A stretch of DNA of 64,000 bases from Pseudodesulfovibrio indicus (GCF_001563225.1 NZ_CP014206.1:2108001-2172000), one strand, 5' to 3'; shown: positions 1 through 7,953, numbered from the stretch's first letter. Notes: generated by a model from the sequence alone, not told the origin. Program-made: numbers and translations.

Positions 1-633
1 GGCTCCCAGACCGGGACCACCTGCTTCGCGGCGGCCTATCCGCTCATGCTGTCCGAACCTGCCCGGGGTGCGGCCTGGATGCGCCATTTCGCCGCGACCT
101 TCCCCCGGTTCGACGAGTCCCGGCGGGGTGCGGGCTGGCAGCGGTACGCGGCGGAGCTGGCCGAATCCCTGGTCCGCGAGGATGACCGGGGCGGCCCTCC
201 GGTTGCCCTGGTCCTGCCTGCGCGGGTCTACGGCGCGACGGGCTATCTCTACGCCTTCGCCCATGTCTACGACGAGCAGGTCCCGCCCGTGCGAAACCGG
301 TTGGACCTCTTTGCGGCCCGAGGGTTCGCCTATGACGAGGGGGCGGGAGCCGTGACCGTTCCCGAGGCCATGATCGCCAAGGGGTATGAAGCGGTGGGGA
401 GCGTCCTGGACGGTACGGACAGGGACCCGGCGGAGTTCGATTTCGCGTCTCTGGCCGACCCCTATCTTGTCTTTTCACGCCATGCGGATTTCGTGGCCGT
501 CACCGATCGCGAGATGGTCTCTTCGGTGTTCTTCCGGCTGCTCGGGCTGTTTTCGCCCGCGCCGGACTTGTTCCGTCCCGTGACCTTCGGCTACCGGACG
601 GGCGGCGCGTGGCGCGTGGCGGCGGGTTCCTGA
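1..633 (+). CDS. Unknown protein, C-terminal part (5' end outside window)
   Basis: The reading frame is open from the first base, so the gene very probably begins upstream of the window; the first in-frame ATG is at 46. At least 210 residues are visible. They contain no signal peptide, membrane segment or metal-binding motif that I recognise. The sequence is rich in Arg, Ala and aromatic residues and looks like a soluble globular domain. It ends 6 bp before the stop of the convergent FecR-domain gene. I cannot assign a family. The frame is supported by its length without stops and by G/C-rich third positions typical of its neighbours. Confidence 0.6.
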   Translation, partial: GSQTGTTCFAAAYPLMLSEPARGAAWMRHFAATFPRFDESRRGAGWQRYAAELAESLVREDDRGGPPVALVLPARVYGATGYLYAFAHVYDEQVPPVRNRLDLFAARGFAYDEGAGAVTVPEAMIAKGYEAVGSVLDGTDRDPAEFDFASLADPYLVFSRHADFVAVTDREMVSSVFFRLLGLFSPAPDLFRPVTFGYRTGGAWRVAAGS

Positions 634-639
634 TTCACC

Positions 640-1674
640 CTATTGCCTGATGCGCGGCCTGACCGTGGGCTTGGGCTCCACCACCGGCGTCTTTACCGTG
701 GGTACGGTCGGCGTGATGACCGGCTGCACCACCGGGGTCTTGAGCGTCGGTGTGGTGGTCACGGGCGTCTTCACCGTGGGGGTAGTGGTCACGGGCGTCC
801 TCACAGTCGGCGCGGTCGTGGTCGCCGGGGTCTTGAGCGTCGGAGCCACCGTCGCGGTGCCGGTGGGGGCGGTCTTCAGCATCGGGACGGGCGCCGTGGG
901 CGCGGCGTCGACCGGGGCCGCGAACGTGGTCGGGGCCTGGGGGTCGGAGGACGATCGCGTCGGTGCCGGAGCCGGAGCCTCGGATGAGGACCTGGACTGC
1001 GCCGGGGCCGTGTTCCCGGCCGGGGCCGGGGCGCTCGGGGCCGACGCGCCCAGGCGCAGGATGGCGTTGAACATGCTCGGCGGGATGGTAGTGGGCATGG
1101 AGATGACGCCCGTGGGCAGGATCCGCGTGCGCATGCCGCTTTTGGTGATGCGCATGGTCTGTTTCGAGGTCTTGATCTCCAGGGCGTGGCCCTCGCCCAG
1201 CTCAAGCGCGCCCGCCTCCTCTTCGTCCGGCTTGACGATGGAGTAGATATCGGAGCCCCGGATGCCCAGTGTGGCCAGGGGAGTCTCCATGTTGAACCCC
1301 TCCGGATTGGCCTTGACGATCTCGCCCGTCACGGCCCGGAAGGTGCCCTTGGTGAACTTGAACAACACTTCCGCGTTGGAGTCGTTGAAGACGTAGGTGT
1401 CGATGGCCGCGTGGCTGGATTCGTCCAGGGTCAGCCGGGACTGGTCCGAAAACAGGATGCTCAGTTCAGCGCCCTTGTCGGTATCCACCTCGTCCTTGAG
1501 CATGACCGGCTGGTTCACCGCCGCGTCCAGGCTTTGCCCCCCACGGAGGATCACGCAGCGCCCGTTGGCCACGGTGACGGTCCCGACCGGTTCGGAAGCC
1601 CGGGCCGGGGAGACCCCGGCGAGGAGCAGGAAGAGAAGAAACAGAGCCAGGACAACAAATCGTTTGTCGGACAT
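640..1674 (-). CDS. Exported FecR-domain protein with Pro/Thr-rich repeat tail
   Basis: A 344-residue protein with an N-terminal signal peptide (hydrophobic residues about 7-26, ending near ARAS). A FecR-type beta domain follows at about residues 30-170; key stretches are VMLKDEVDTDKGAELSILF, LFKFTKGTFRAVTGEIV and TPLATLGIRGSDIY. The C-terminal third is Ala/Pro/Thr-rich and ends in decapeptide-like repeats around VKTPVTTTPT. FecR domains are best known from periplasmic regulators of FecI-type sigma factors, but this protein has a signal peptide rather than a cytoplasmic tail plus membrane helix, and no sigma factor lies nearby. An envelope or surface role is therefore more likely (inference). 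A GGAGA ribosome-binding site precedes the ATG. Two related genes lie at 15019 and 16787. Confidence 0.8.
   Translation of the reverse strand: MSDKRFVVLALFLLFLLLAGVSPARASEPVGTVTVANGRCVILRGGQSLDAAVNQPVMLKDEVDTDKGAELSILFSDQSRLTLDESSHAAIDTYVFNDSNAEVLFKFTKGTFRAVTGEIVKANPEGFNMETPLATLGIRGSDIYSIVKPDEEEAGALELGEGHALEIKTSKQTMRITKSGMRTRILPTGVISMPTTIPPSMFNAILRLGASAPSAPAPAGNTAPAQSRSSSEAPAPAPTRSSSDPQAPTTFAAPVDAAPTAPVPMLKTAPTGTATVAPTLKTPATTTAPTVRTPVTTTPTVKTPVTTTPTLKTPVVQPVITPTVPTVKTPVVEPKPTVRPRIRQ
685..846 (-). repeat. Degenerate tandem repeat encoding TP-rich decapeptides
   Basis: About five imperfect 27-33 bp units encode variants of TPTVKTPVTT in the tail of the upstream FecR-domain protein. The repeat is in frame and rich in Thr, Pro, Val and Lys, as in cell-wall or secreted linker regions. 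Copy number could vary by slippage. Confidence 0.6.
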
Positions 1675-1917
1675 GGTGCGTTCTCCGGTTCGGTCGCGTC
1701 GGGCGGCGGTTACGGCCTATTGAGGTTTCTTGATTCTTCTATGATTCTTCGTCGGACCAATATAGTCAAGAGAAGATGTGCGCCGGGCGGGTGTACATTT
1801 CCCCGTTCAGGATAATTTATCATGGGGTGCCAGCTTGGAATCGTGCATGGTCGAGGCCGATGACCGCCGGAAATGCGGCGTGAACGCTGGTTGCAAGAAC
1901 TTTTGGAGTCCGGATAC

Positions 1918-2691
1918 ATGAATTGGCGCATCGTTTTCTTCCTGATGTTGGCGTGCCTTGTGGGGTTCGGACGGGCCGGTGCGGCCGCGGACACCCTGCG
2001 GCTCGCGACCGTGGACAACCTCCCTCCGTATGCGTTCCTGGAGAACGGGAAACTGACAGGCATTTCCATCGACGTGATCAACGAGCTGGCCAAGCGGGGC
2101 GGATTCGAGGTTCGGATCAGTACGCTCCCCTGGGCACGGGTCATACTGGGGCTGGAGGAGGGCTCCCTGGACGGCGCGTTCGCGGCCTATGAGACCGAGG
2201 CGCGGAAGCGCTTCTGCCTGTACACCGGCAGGGTCCATTTCGACGAGCTCGGCGTTGCGGTCAGGGCGGACCGGCAGTTTGCCTATACGGGCCTGGAGTC
2301 TCTCTACGGGAAGACGGTAGGCAAGGGGCGCAGCGTCTGGGTGAGCGAGCCGTTCCAGGAAGCCGCGGTAACGGGAAGGATTCGTCTCGTGGAGACGGAC
2401 GACATGCGCATGACCAATATCAAGATGCTCGACGCGGGCAGGCTCGACGCCGTGATCGGCAGCCCCGAGGCGATGCTCCACTATGCCAGGCGGCTGAACA
2501 TCGCGGAACGGATCGTGGTGCTGCCGCAACGGATGAGAGAGGGAATTCCGGCCTACCTTGTCCTGTCCAGGACGTCCACCCTGGTGGGCAAGGAGGAGTG
2601 GCAAGACAGACTGACCCGGCTTCTGGACCAGATGAACGGCGACGGGACCATCCAGGCCATCAACCGCCGTTACGGGGTATTCGGACCCTAG
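1918..2691 (+). CDS. Periplasmic solute-binding protein (SBP_bac_3 family), orphan
   Basis: A 257-residue extracellular solute-binding protein of the amino-acid-binding type (family 3). A signal peptide spans residues 1-23 and ends near GAAADT. The mature start LRLATVDNLPPYAF, followed by LTGISIDVINELAKRGGF, is the classical lobe I opening. Later landmarks are GSLDGAFAAYETEAR and LDAGRLDAVIGSPEAML. The ATG at 1918 has a GGAG site 9 bases upstream; an in-frame ATG at 1873 would add 15 residues before the signal peptide and is less likely. No permease or ATPase is adjacent. Such orphans in Desulfovibrio-like genomes often serve sensing or shared transporters. The ligand is unknown. A bidirectional hairpin follows. 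Confidence 0.8.
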   Translation: MNWRIVFFLMLACLVGFGRAGAAADTLRLATVDNLPPYAFLENGKLTGISIDVINELAKRGGFEVRISTLPWARVILGLEEGSLDGAFAAYETEARKRFCLYTGRVHFDELGVAVRADRQFAYTGLESLYGKTVGKGRSVWVSEPFQEAAVTGRIRLVETDDMRMTNIKMLDAGRLDAVIGSPEAMLHYARRLNIAERIVVLPQRMREGIPAYLVLSRTSTLVGKEEWQDRLTRLLDQMNGDGTIQAINRRYGVFGP

Positions 2692-2710
2692 CCGGTCTCC
2701 CCAGCAACGG

Positions 2711-2750
2711 AAAAAGGGCTGCGACCTTACGGTTGCAGCCCTTGTTCTTT
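2711..2750. terminator. Bidirectional hairpin terminator
   Basis: A 13-bp stem with one G-T pair (2714-2726 with 2731-2743) lies between the solute-binding protein gene and the convergent tRNA-Leu. It is followed by T-rich sequence on the + side and preceded by an A-tract that serves as the U-tract for the - strand. Very similar hairpins occur at 6691 and 7781. Confidence 0.8.
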
Positions 2751-2752
2751 CA

Positions 2753-2839
2753 TGGTGCCGAAGAGAAGACTCGAACTTCCACGGGAATACTCCCACTAGA
2801 CCCTGAACCTAGCGTGTCTACCAATTCCACCACTTCGGC
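2753..2839 (-). tRNA. tRNA-Leu(CAG), copy 1
   Basis: An 87-nt class II tRNA with encoded CCA. The acceptor stem GCCGAAG/CTTCGGC, discriminator A, a T-arm with TTCGAGT, and a long variable arm are all visible. The anticodon loop TTCAGGG gives anticodon CAG, which reads CUG. The sequence is the same as the copy at 7821-7907. Confidence 0.95.
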
Positions 2840-2855
2840 ACGTTCAGGAAGAGTC

Positions 2856-2884
2856 TGTCTATAAAAGAACCGGCCTGTTGGCAA
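2856..2884 (-). promoter_or_regulatory. Probable promoter of tRNA-Leu copy 1
   Basis: On the minus strand, TTGCCA (2879-2884) is followed by an AT-rich TATAGA/TAGACA stretch (2856-2863), 15-17 bp away and about 17 bp before the tRNA 5' end. The context GTGCTTGC is shared with the promoter of the second tRNA-Leu copy. Confidence 0.45.
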
Positions 2885-2943
2885 GCACTATTTTCATTTA
2901 TGTCGGGTAAAAGGGGGAGGAGCTTGATGCCGGGGAGCCGAGT

Positions 2944-3026
2944 GTCACGCGTTTGGGTGTTCGCGTGACCGGCTTGAGGGAAACGGGCCGGCGTCAGTAA
3001 GAAGACGGTACGGTGAAAGCCGTATC
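2944..3026 (+). promoter_or_regulatory. Two-hairpin leader upstream of modA
   Basis: In the modA leader a perfect 8-bp hairpin pairs 2944-2951 with 2962-2969. A second stem, 7 bp with one G-T pair, joins 3007-3013 to 3020-3026 around a TGAAAG loop. The ATG of modA follows at 3062. The structure could be regulatory, for example an RNA sensor or a protein target, but it does not match any riboswitch consensus I can recall, including the molybdenum cofactor class. Confidence 0.3.
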
Positions 3027-3061
3027 CCGACCGAAAACAATCTGCAATTTCAGGAGTTGTC

Positions 3062-3796
3062 ATGAAAAGGATCGTTTCGCTGGTTTTAGCAATCTGCCTG
3101 CTCATCCCCAACGCGGCCTTGGCCGCGGACCTGTTCCTGGCCCAGGCCGCCAACTTCACCCCGGTCCTCAAGGAGATCATCCCCCTGTTCGAGAAGGCCA
3201 CCGGGTTCCAGGTGGACGCCACCTACGCCTCCACCGGCAAGCTGTACGGCCAGATCGTCAACAACGCGCCTTACGACATACTGCTGGCCGCCGACGAGAA
3301 GCGCCCCGACAAGCTTTACGCCGACGGGCTGGCCGAGAAGCCGTTCGTCTACGCCAAGGGCCAGGTGGTCCTGTGGTCCGCCAACAAGGATTTCTGCGGT
3401 GACGACTGGAAGGCGACCGTGCAGAACGCCGCCGTCAAGCGCGTGTCCATCGCCAACACCGAGACCGCGCCCTACGGCACTTCTTCCATGAAGGCCATGC
3501 AGGCCGTGGGCGTATGGGACACGGTCCAGCCCAAGCTGGTCTTCGGCCAGTCCATCTCCCAGGCGTTCCAGTTCGCCTCCACCGGCGCCGCCGACGCGGG
3601 TTTCTGCGCCTACTCCTCCGTCTTCACCGAAGAGGGCAAGAAGGGCTGCTTCACTGTGGTCGACGAGGCCCCGCCGGTCGTCCAGGCCGCCTGCATTCTG
3701 AAGTCCGCCCCCCATCCCGAGGCGGCCAAGAAGTTCGTGGAATTCCTGAACACCCCCGAGGTTCAGGCCCTGAAGCTCAAGTACGGATACAAGTAA
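3062..3796 (+). CDS. modA: Molybdate/tungstate ABC transporter substrate-binding protein
   Basis: A 244-residue periplasmic oxyanion-binding protein with a signal peptide (residues 1-22, cleavage near ALAADL). ModA-type landmarks follow: AANFTPVLKEIIPLFEKATG, the oxyanion-contacting ASTGKLYGQI, YDILLAADEKRPDKL, the APYGTSS loop and SQAFQFASTGAADAGF. The cysteines may form a disulfide in the mature protein (inference). The ATG has an AGGAG site. It is the first gene of modABC, with a 4-bp gap to modB. The sequence alone does not tell molybdate from tungstate. In Desulfovibrio-type organisms either metal feeds formate dehydrogenases, which fits selA and selB elsewhere in the window. Confidence 0.93.
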   Translation: MKRIVSLVLAICLLIPNAALAADLFLAQAANFTPVLKEIIPLFEKATGFQVDATYASTGKLYGQIVNNAPYDILLAADEKRPDKLYADGLAEKPFVYAKGQVVLWSANKDFCGDDWKATVQNAAVKRVSIANTETAPYGTSSMKAMQAVGVWDTVQPKLVFGQSISQAFQFASTGAADAGFCAYSSVFTEEGKKGCFTVVDEAPPVVQAACILKSAPHPEAAKKFVEFLNTPEVQALKLKYGYK

Positions 3797-3800
3797 CCCC

Positions 3801-4457
3801 ATGGATTGGACGCCACTGATCCTCTCGGCCAAGCTGGCCTTCTGGACCATGTTGCTGATTCCTGTCCTGGCCTCCCCGATGGCCAGCCTGCTGGCCTTCG
3901 GGAGGTTCAGGGGAAAAAGCGTCCTGGACGCGATCATCACCCTGCCCATGGTCATGCCGCCCACGGTGCTCGGTTTCGCTCTGCTGGTGGTCATGGGACC
4001 CCGGGGCGTGATCGGCGCGACGTGGGAGGACGTCACCGGGGACCGTCTGGTCTTCAGCTTCTCGGCCATCCTGATAGCCTCCCTGGTCTTCAACCTGCCG
4101 TTCGCGGTCCAGCCCCTGCGGGCCTCCCTGGAGAAGCTCGATCCCCGGCTGCTGGAGAGCGCGGCGGTGCTCGGCCTGTCGCCCCTGGCCGCCTTCTTCC
4201 GGATCGTCCTGCCCAACTGCCTCGGCGGCCTGGCGGCGGCGTCCATCCTGGTCTTCGCCCACAGCCTGGGCGAGTTCGGGGTGATCCTGATGGTCGGCGG
4301 ATCCATCCCGGGCCAGACCCAGGTCGCCTCGGTGGCCATCTTCGAGGCCGTGGAAGCGCTGCGTTTCAACGACGCCTTTCTCATGTCCGCCGCCCTGGTC
4401 CCGGTCTGTTTCGCGGTGCTCATGATAATCAACAAGATCAATGCGAGGCGCACATGA
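3801..4457 (+). CDS. modB: Molybdate ABC transporter permease
   Basis: A 218-residue inner-membrane permease of the ModB type with about five or six hydrophobic segments. The EAA loop that docks the ATPase is seen at roughly residues 115-135 (ESAAVLGLSPLAAFFRIVLP), and the characteristic TLPMVMPPTVLGFALL stretch lies near residues 48-64. Length matches the family. Its stop overlaps the modC start (ATGA at 4454-4457), indicating translational coupling. Confidence 0.93.
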   Translation: MDWTPLILSAKLAFWTMLLIPVLASPMASLLAFGRFRGKSVLDAIITLPMVMPPTVLGFALLVVMGPRGVIGATWEDVTGDRLVFSFSAILIASLVFNLPFAVQPLRASLEKLDPRLLESAAVLGLSPLAAFFRIVLPNCLGGLAAASILVFAHSLGEFGVILMVGGSIPGQTQVASVAIFEAVEALRFNDAFLMSAALVPVCFAVLMIINKINARRT

Positions 4458-5212
4458 TGCTCCGTGCCGAAATGAAAAAGCGGCTCAAGCACTTCGACCT
4501 GGACCTCGACTTCACCTGCAAGCCGGGCGAGATCACGGCGGTGATCGGTCCGTCCGGCGCGGGCAAGACCACCCTGATCCGGCTGCTGGCCGGGCTGGAG
4601 AAGCCCGACGGGGGGAGAATCTCTTTCGGGGACATGGTCTGGGCCGATCCCGCCAAGCGGGTCTTCGTGCCCGCACGCAAGCGGGGACTGAGCCTGGTCT
4701 TCCAGGACTACACCCTGTTCCCCCACCTGAACATCCGCAAGAACGTGGCCTTTGCCGCGCCGGACGACAGTCGGGTGGACGAACTGATGTCCATGTTCGG
4801 CATCCGCCATCTGGCCGCGAGCAAACCCACGGCCATCTCCGGGGGCGAGCGCCAGCGCGCCGCCTTCTGTCAGGCCCTGGCCCGCGAGCCGGTGCTGCTC
4901 CTCCTGGACGAGCCGTTCTCGGCCCTGGACGTGGCCAACCGGCGCAACCTGCGCGCCTGCCTCAAGGAGTTGAAGGGCGATCTGAGCATCCCCATCCTGC
5001 ACGTCACCCACGACCTGGACGAGGCCCTGTTCCTGGGCGATTCGATCATGGCAGTGGAGCAGGGCAAGATCTCGCCGGACTGGCTGCGGGAGCAGCGGGT
5101 CATCCAGCGGCGCATGACCGAATCCGGCCTTTCGCGGGACGGTTCGGAGCGCGAGCTGCGCGAACCGGAGGAACCGCATACCCTCCGGCGGGCCATGCTC
5201 GGCTGCGGATGA
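4454..5212 (+). CDS. modC: Molybdate ABC transporter ATPase lacking the TOBE domain
   Basis: A 252-residue ABC ATPase energising ModAB. The Walker A GPSGAGKTT is near residue 32, the signature is ISGGERQR, and Walker B is LLLLDEPFSALD followed by the H-loop THDLDEA. At about 250 residues it is roughly 100 shorter than E. coli ModC and lacks the C-terminal Mop/TOBE oxyanion-sensing domain. A stand-alone Mop protein is encoded 1.2 kb downstream at 6459. The start overlaps modB by 4 bases; the adjacent ATG at 4457 is an alternative. A strong hairpin terminator follows. Confidence 0.92.
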   Translation: MMLRAEMKKRLKHFDLDLDFTCKPGEITAVIGPSGAGKTTLIRLLAGLEKPDGGRISFGDMVWADPAKRVFVPARKRGLSLVFQDYTLFPHLNIRKNVAFAAPDDSRVDELMSMFGIRHLAASKPTAISGGERQRAAFCQALAREPVLLLLDEPFSALDVANRRNLRACLKELKGDLSIPILHVTHDLDEALFLGDSIMAVEQGKISPDWLREQRVIQRRMTESGLSRDGSERELREPEEPHTLRRAMLGCG

Positions 5213-5230
5213 GCGAGCGACGGCAACGGA

Positions 5231-5261
5231 CGCGCCCGGTCGGAAGGCCGGGCGCGTTTTT
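5231..5261 (+). terminator. Terminator of modABC
   Basis: A stem of at least 9 bp (CGCGCCCGG with CCGGGCGCG) is followed by TTTTTA. It overlaps by two bases the stop of the convergent metallophosphoesterase gene. Confidence 0.85.
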
Positions 5262-6357
5262 ACTTGGATCGGAGCGTTATCTTGAGGATTTCACCGGGGC
5301 TCCAGAGGCGCATGCGCGGCCCCCAAAGCCCGGTGCCGCGGCAGACGATGGCCGTCATGGGACCGAATTTTTCTTCCCCCTCGATGAGCGGGTAGCGCAG
5401 CCGGAGCAGGAGCCCGAAGGGCCAGACCTGGCCGCCGTGGGTATGGCCGCTGAGCATCAGTCCGACCCCGTAGGACGCGGCTTCCGGAAGCCGCAGGGGG
5501 GTGTGGGACAGGAGGATGGTCGCGCCGTCCGGGCGGTGCGCCAGGGCCTCGGCCAGCGGATTGTTGGCCTTCCCGCGCCGCGCGTGGGTGGTCAGGTCCT
5601 CGATTCCGGCCACCACCAGCCCCGGCGTCGGGGACTCCGCGCGATTGATCAGGACCGTGCAGCCGCCCCGGACCAGAAGCTCTTGGTTGGCCTCGGTCCG
5701 GCCGTGGTTGTCGTGGTTGCCGAGCACGGCATAGGTGCCGAGCGGGGCGCGCAGCTTTCGCATGGCGGGCAGGAATTGGTCCAGGCCGTCGGAGCGTCCT
5801 TCGAGGATGTCGCCCAGGAGCACGATCATGTCCGGTTCGAGGGCCGCGACCTGGGCCACGCGGGCCTCAAGCCAGTCCGGGTCGAGCTGCCTGCCCAGGT
5901 GGAGGTCGGACATCCCGGCCACCACCGTGCCGTCGAGTTCCGGCGGCAGCCCTTCCATGACGACTTCGTATCCGGTGACCACCGGGGCGCGGAGGCCCTG
6001 GACCAGCGCCAGGCCGGACAGGAGCAGGGCCGTTGTCAGGGCCAGGCCGCGCAGCAGCGGGGCGATGTTGGGCAGCAGCCACCCCCAGGCCGTGATCAGG
6101 TCCACGGCAAGGAGCAGGAGGAAGGACAGGAACAGAATCACCAGAAGGGCCATGCCCGCCGTTTCCAGCCCGAAGGCCCAGAAACCGGCGTTGCTCCGGC
6201 CCAGGGTCCGGCCGCCGGCCACGACCAGCCAGGCGAAGAGCCCCAGCCCGGTGCGGGCGGACCAGTGCAGGGACCCCAGCCACGGAACGGAGCCCATGCG
6301 CCAGAACACGTAGGCGGCCATCAGGGCGGTCACGGAAAGGAGTATGGTCCCGAACAT
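5260..6357 (-). CDS. Membrane-anchored metallophosphoesterase
   Basis: A 365-residue protein with four hydrophobic segments in the first 125 residues, followed by a calcineurin-like metallophosphoesterase domain. The dimetal motifs appear in order: DLHLG, GDILEG (GDxxx), GNHDNHGR (GNHD) and the pair LLSHTP and SGHTHGGQVWP. This layout matches the YkuE/YaeI-type phosphodiesterase family, whose members act on membrane-associated phosphodiesters. The exact substrate is unknown. The ATG at 6357 starts right at the first membrane segment; a TTG at 6447 would add 30 unlikely residues. It lies between modABC and the Mop gene, on the opposite strand. Confidence 0.85.
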   Translation of the reverse strand: MFGTILLSVTALMAAYVFWRMGSVPWLGSLHWSARTGLGLFAWLVVAGGRTLGRSNAGFWAFGLETAGMALLVILFLSFLLLLAVDLITAWGWLLPNIAPLLRGLALTTALLLSGLALVQGLRAPVVTGYEVVMEGLPPELDGTVVAGMSDLHLGRQLDPDWLEARVAQVAALEPDMIVLLGDILEGRSDGLDQFLPAMRKLRAPLGTYAVLGNHDNHGRTEANQELLVRGGCTVLINRAESPTPGLVVAGIEDLTTHARRGKANNPLAEALAHRPDGATILLSHTPLRLPEAASYGVGLMLSGHTHGGQVWPFGLLLRLRYPLIEGEEKFGPMTAIVCRGTGLWGPRMRLWSPGEILKITLRSK

Positions 6358-6458
6358 CGATGATGCGTAGCAGCAATGCAGCCGAAACGCCAGGCCGCGC
6401 CAGCGGCCGTCGGCTTCGGATAGGATCGGAAGAACCTCAACCGACAAGGAGCGAACAC

Positions 6459-6668
6459 ATGAAATTGAGCGCCAGAAACCTGATTCCCGGCAAGGTCAAG
6501 GACGTGACCGTCGGGTTGGTCAACGCGGAAGTGGTCATCGAGGTGGCCCCCGGCGTGGAGATCGTCTCGGTGATCACCAAGAACTCGGTGGATCGCATGG
6601 AGATCAAGCCCGGCGACGAAGTCCGGGCCATGGTCAAGGCGACCAGCGTCATGGTGGTCAAGGACTAG
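6459..6668 (+). CDS. Mop/TOBE-domain molybdopterin- or molybdate-binding protein
   Basis: A 69-residue single-domain Mop protein. MKLSARNLIPGKVKDVTVG at the start and VNAEVVIEVAPGVEIVSVITKNSV in the middle are the typical TOBE sequence, ending with VRAMVKATSVMVVKD. Mop proteins assemble into oligomers that bind molybdate or tungstate and are thought to buffer or sense oxyanion. An AAGGAG site precedes the ATG. ModC here lacks its own TOBE domain, so this protein may supply that function (inference). Confidence 0.9.
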   Translation: MKLSARNLIPGKVKDVTVGLVNAEVVIEVAPGVEIVSVITKNSVDRMEIKPGDEVRAMVKATSVMVVKD

Positions 6669-6690
6669 TCCCGACCCCGCCGAACCATTG

Positions 6691-6731
6691 AAAAAGGGCT
6701 GCGACCATCCGGTTGCAGCCCTCGTCGTTTT
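6691..6731. terminator. Hairpin terminator between Mop and AEC permease genes
   Basis: An AAAAAGGGCTGCGACC arm pairs with GGTTGCAGCCCT, followed by a T-rich tail. It separates two convergent genes and is nearly identical to the hairpin at 2711. Confidence 0.8.
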
Positions 6732-6743
6732 ATCGGTGCGCGG

Positions 6744-7640
6744 TCACAGCATCCAGAAGAGCAGGGGCAGGGTCAGGAAGGACAGGACCATCCCCAGGCT
6801 CACCGCGGCGGCGGCCAGCTCGGGCACCATCCCGGCGGCCATGGCCAGGGCGCCCGCAGTGACCATCGGGGGCATCCCCGCCTCGAAGATCGACACGTCG
6901 GCGGCCAGGCCGTGCAACCCCAGCATCCTGCAGAACGCCAGGGCCGCGAGGGGAGCCACGGCCAGCTTGACGGCCAGCCCGAAGCCAAGGGGCTGCAATA
7001 TGGCCGGGCTCAGGCGGATTTTCAGCTGGAACCCGATGGCGGTCATGACCAGGGGGGTGAGCATGCCGGAAAGCACGGTCAAACTTTCCCGCACTGGCTC
7101 GGGATAGGGCCAGGAGCGCAGGGCCAACCCCAGGAACAGGGCCAGGGTGGGCGGGAAGAGCAGTGCCCTCCCGGCAATCCGCAGGAACCTGACCTTGGCG
7201 TCGCTGCCGTAAAGGGCAAGGATCATGGCCCCGTAAAAGACGAACACGGACATTGTTCCCACCTGGTCGTAGACGATCAGGGGCGGTATCCCCTGTTCCC
7301 CGAAGAACGCCGTGACCATGGGCACGCCCATGAAGGAGGTGTTGCCGATGGGCACGACCAGGAGCAGCACGCCGACGGTCTCCCTGGACCACCCCAACAG
7401 TCTGGCTCCCGCGAGGATCAGCGCCGCGGACAGCAGGAGCATGCCCCACGGGAGCAGCGCCGGGAGCAGCATCCCGGAGGAAAATTGGATCTGGGGGACC
7501 TTGAGCAGGATGACGGCCGGGAGCGCCACATACAGGGCGAACATGTTGAGGACATGCGCCGTATCCTTGGGAAAGACCGGGAGCCGTTTGAATATCGCGC
7601 CGATGGCGACGAAGATGCTGATGAAGAGGAATTTTTCCAT
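6744..7640 (-). CDS. AEC family (auxin efflux carrier-like) transporter
   Basis: A 298-residue integral membrane protein with about ten hydrophobic segments. Family landmarks are ALYVALPAVILLKVP in helix 2, the VVPIGNTSFMGVPMV crossover motif with conserved Asn and Pro, and the matching AGMPPMVTAGALA segment in the second repeat. Bacterial AEC members include malonate/malate-type carboxylate carriers; the substrate here is not predictable. A second AEC gene (8066) lies across the tRNA-Leu on the other strand, and the two are clearly divergent paralogs rather than a recent duplication. Confidence 0.88.
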   Translation of the reverse strand: MEKFLFISIFVAIGAIFKRLPVFPKDTAHVLNMFALYVALPAVILLKVPQIQFSSGMLLPALLPWGMLLLSAALILAGARLLGWSRETVGVLLLVVPIGNTSFMGVPMVTAFFGEQGIPPLIVYDQVGTMSVFVFYGAMILALYGSDAKVRFLRIAGRALLFPPTLALFLGLALRSWPYPEPVRESLTVLSGMLTPLVMTAIGFQLKIRLSPAILQPLGFGLAVKLAVAPLAALAFCRMLGLHGLAADVSIFEAGMPPMVTAGALAMAAGMVPELAAAAVSLGMVLSFLTLPLLFWML

Positions 7641-7771
7641 GTCGGCCCCCGCCGAAGGGCTTTGTTCCGGGAGGGGGCGGTCGGAACACCGCTCCCTCCG
7701 CAGGCTTCGGGAAACGTGTCCGGGACCCGGATCGCCCCGAGGGAACGGGGGGAGGAGGGAGCCCGGACGGG

Positions 7772-7818
7772 AAAAGAGAAAAAGGGTTGCGACTGTCTGG
7801 TCGCAACCCTTGTTTCAT
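7772..7818 (-). terminator. Terminator of tRNA-Leu copy 2
   Basis: A perfect 12-bp stem (7782-7793 with 7800-7811). On the minus strand it is followed by CCCTTTTTCTCTTTT, a good U-tract. It belongs to the same hairpin family as 2711 and 6691. Confidence 0.8.
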
Positions 7819-7820
7819 TC

Positions 7821-7907
7821 TGGTGCCGAAGAGAAGACTCGAACTTCCACGGGAATACTCCCACTAGACCCTGAACCTAGCGTGTCTACCAATTCCACCA
7901 CTTCGGC
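7821..7907 (-). tRNA. tRNA-Leu(CAG), copy 2
   Basis: An 87-nt tRNA with encoded CCA, the same sequence as copy 1 at 2753-2839 and also anticodon CAG. The flanking downstream hairpin is related too, so the duplication included more than the tRNA itself. Confidence 0.95.
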
Positions 7908-7924
7908 ACGTTCAGGCGAAGAGG

Positions 7925-7953
7925 CTTATATATGCCCCGAACCCGGTTTGCAA
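7925..7953 (-). promoter_or_regulatory. Promoter of tRNA-Leu copy 2
   Basis: On the minus strand TTGCAA (7948-7953) is separated by 17 bp from TATAAG (7925-7930), about 18 bp upstream of the tRNA. The -35 context GTGCTTGC matches copy 1. Confidence 0.55.
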
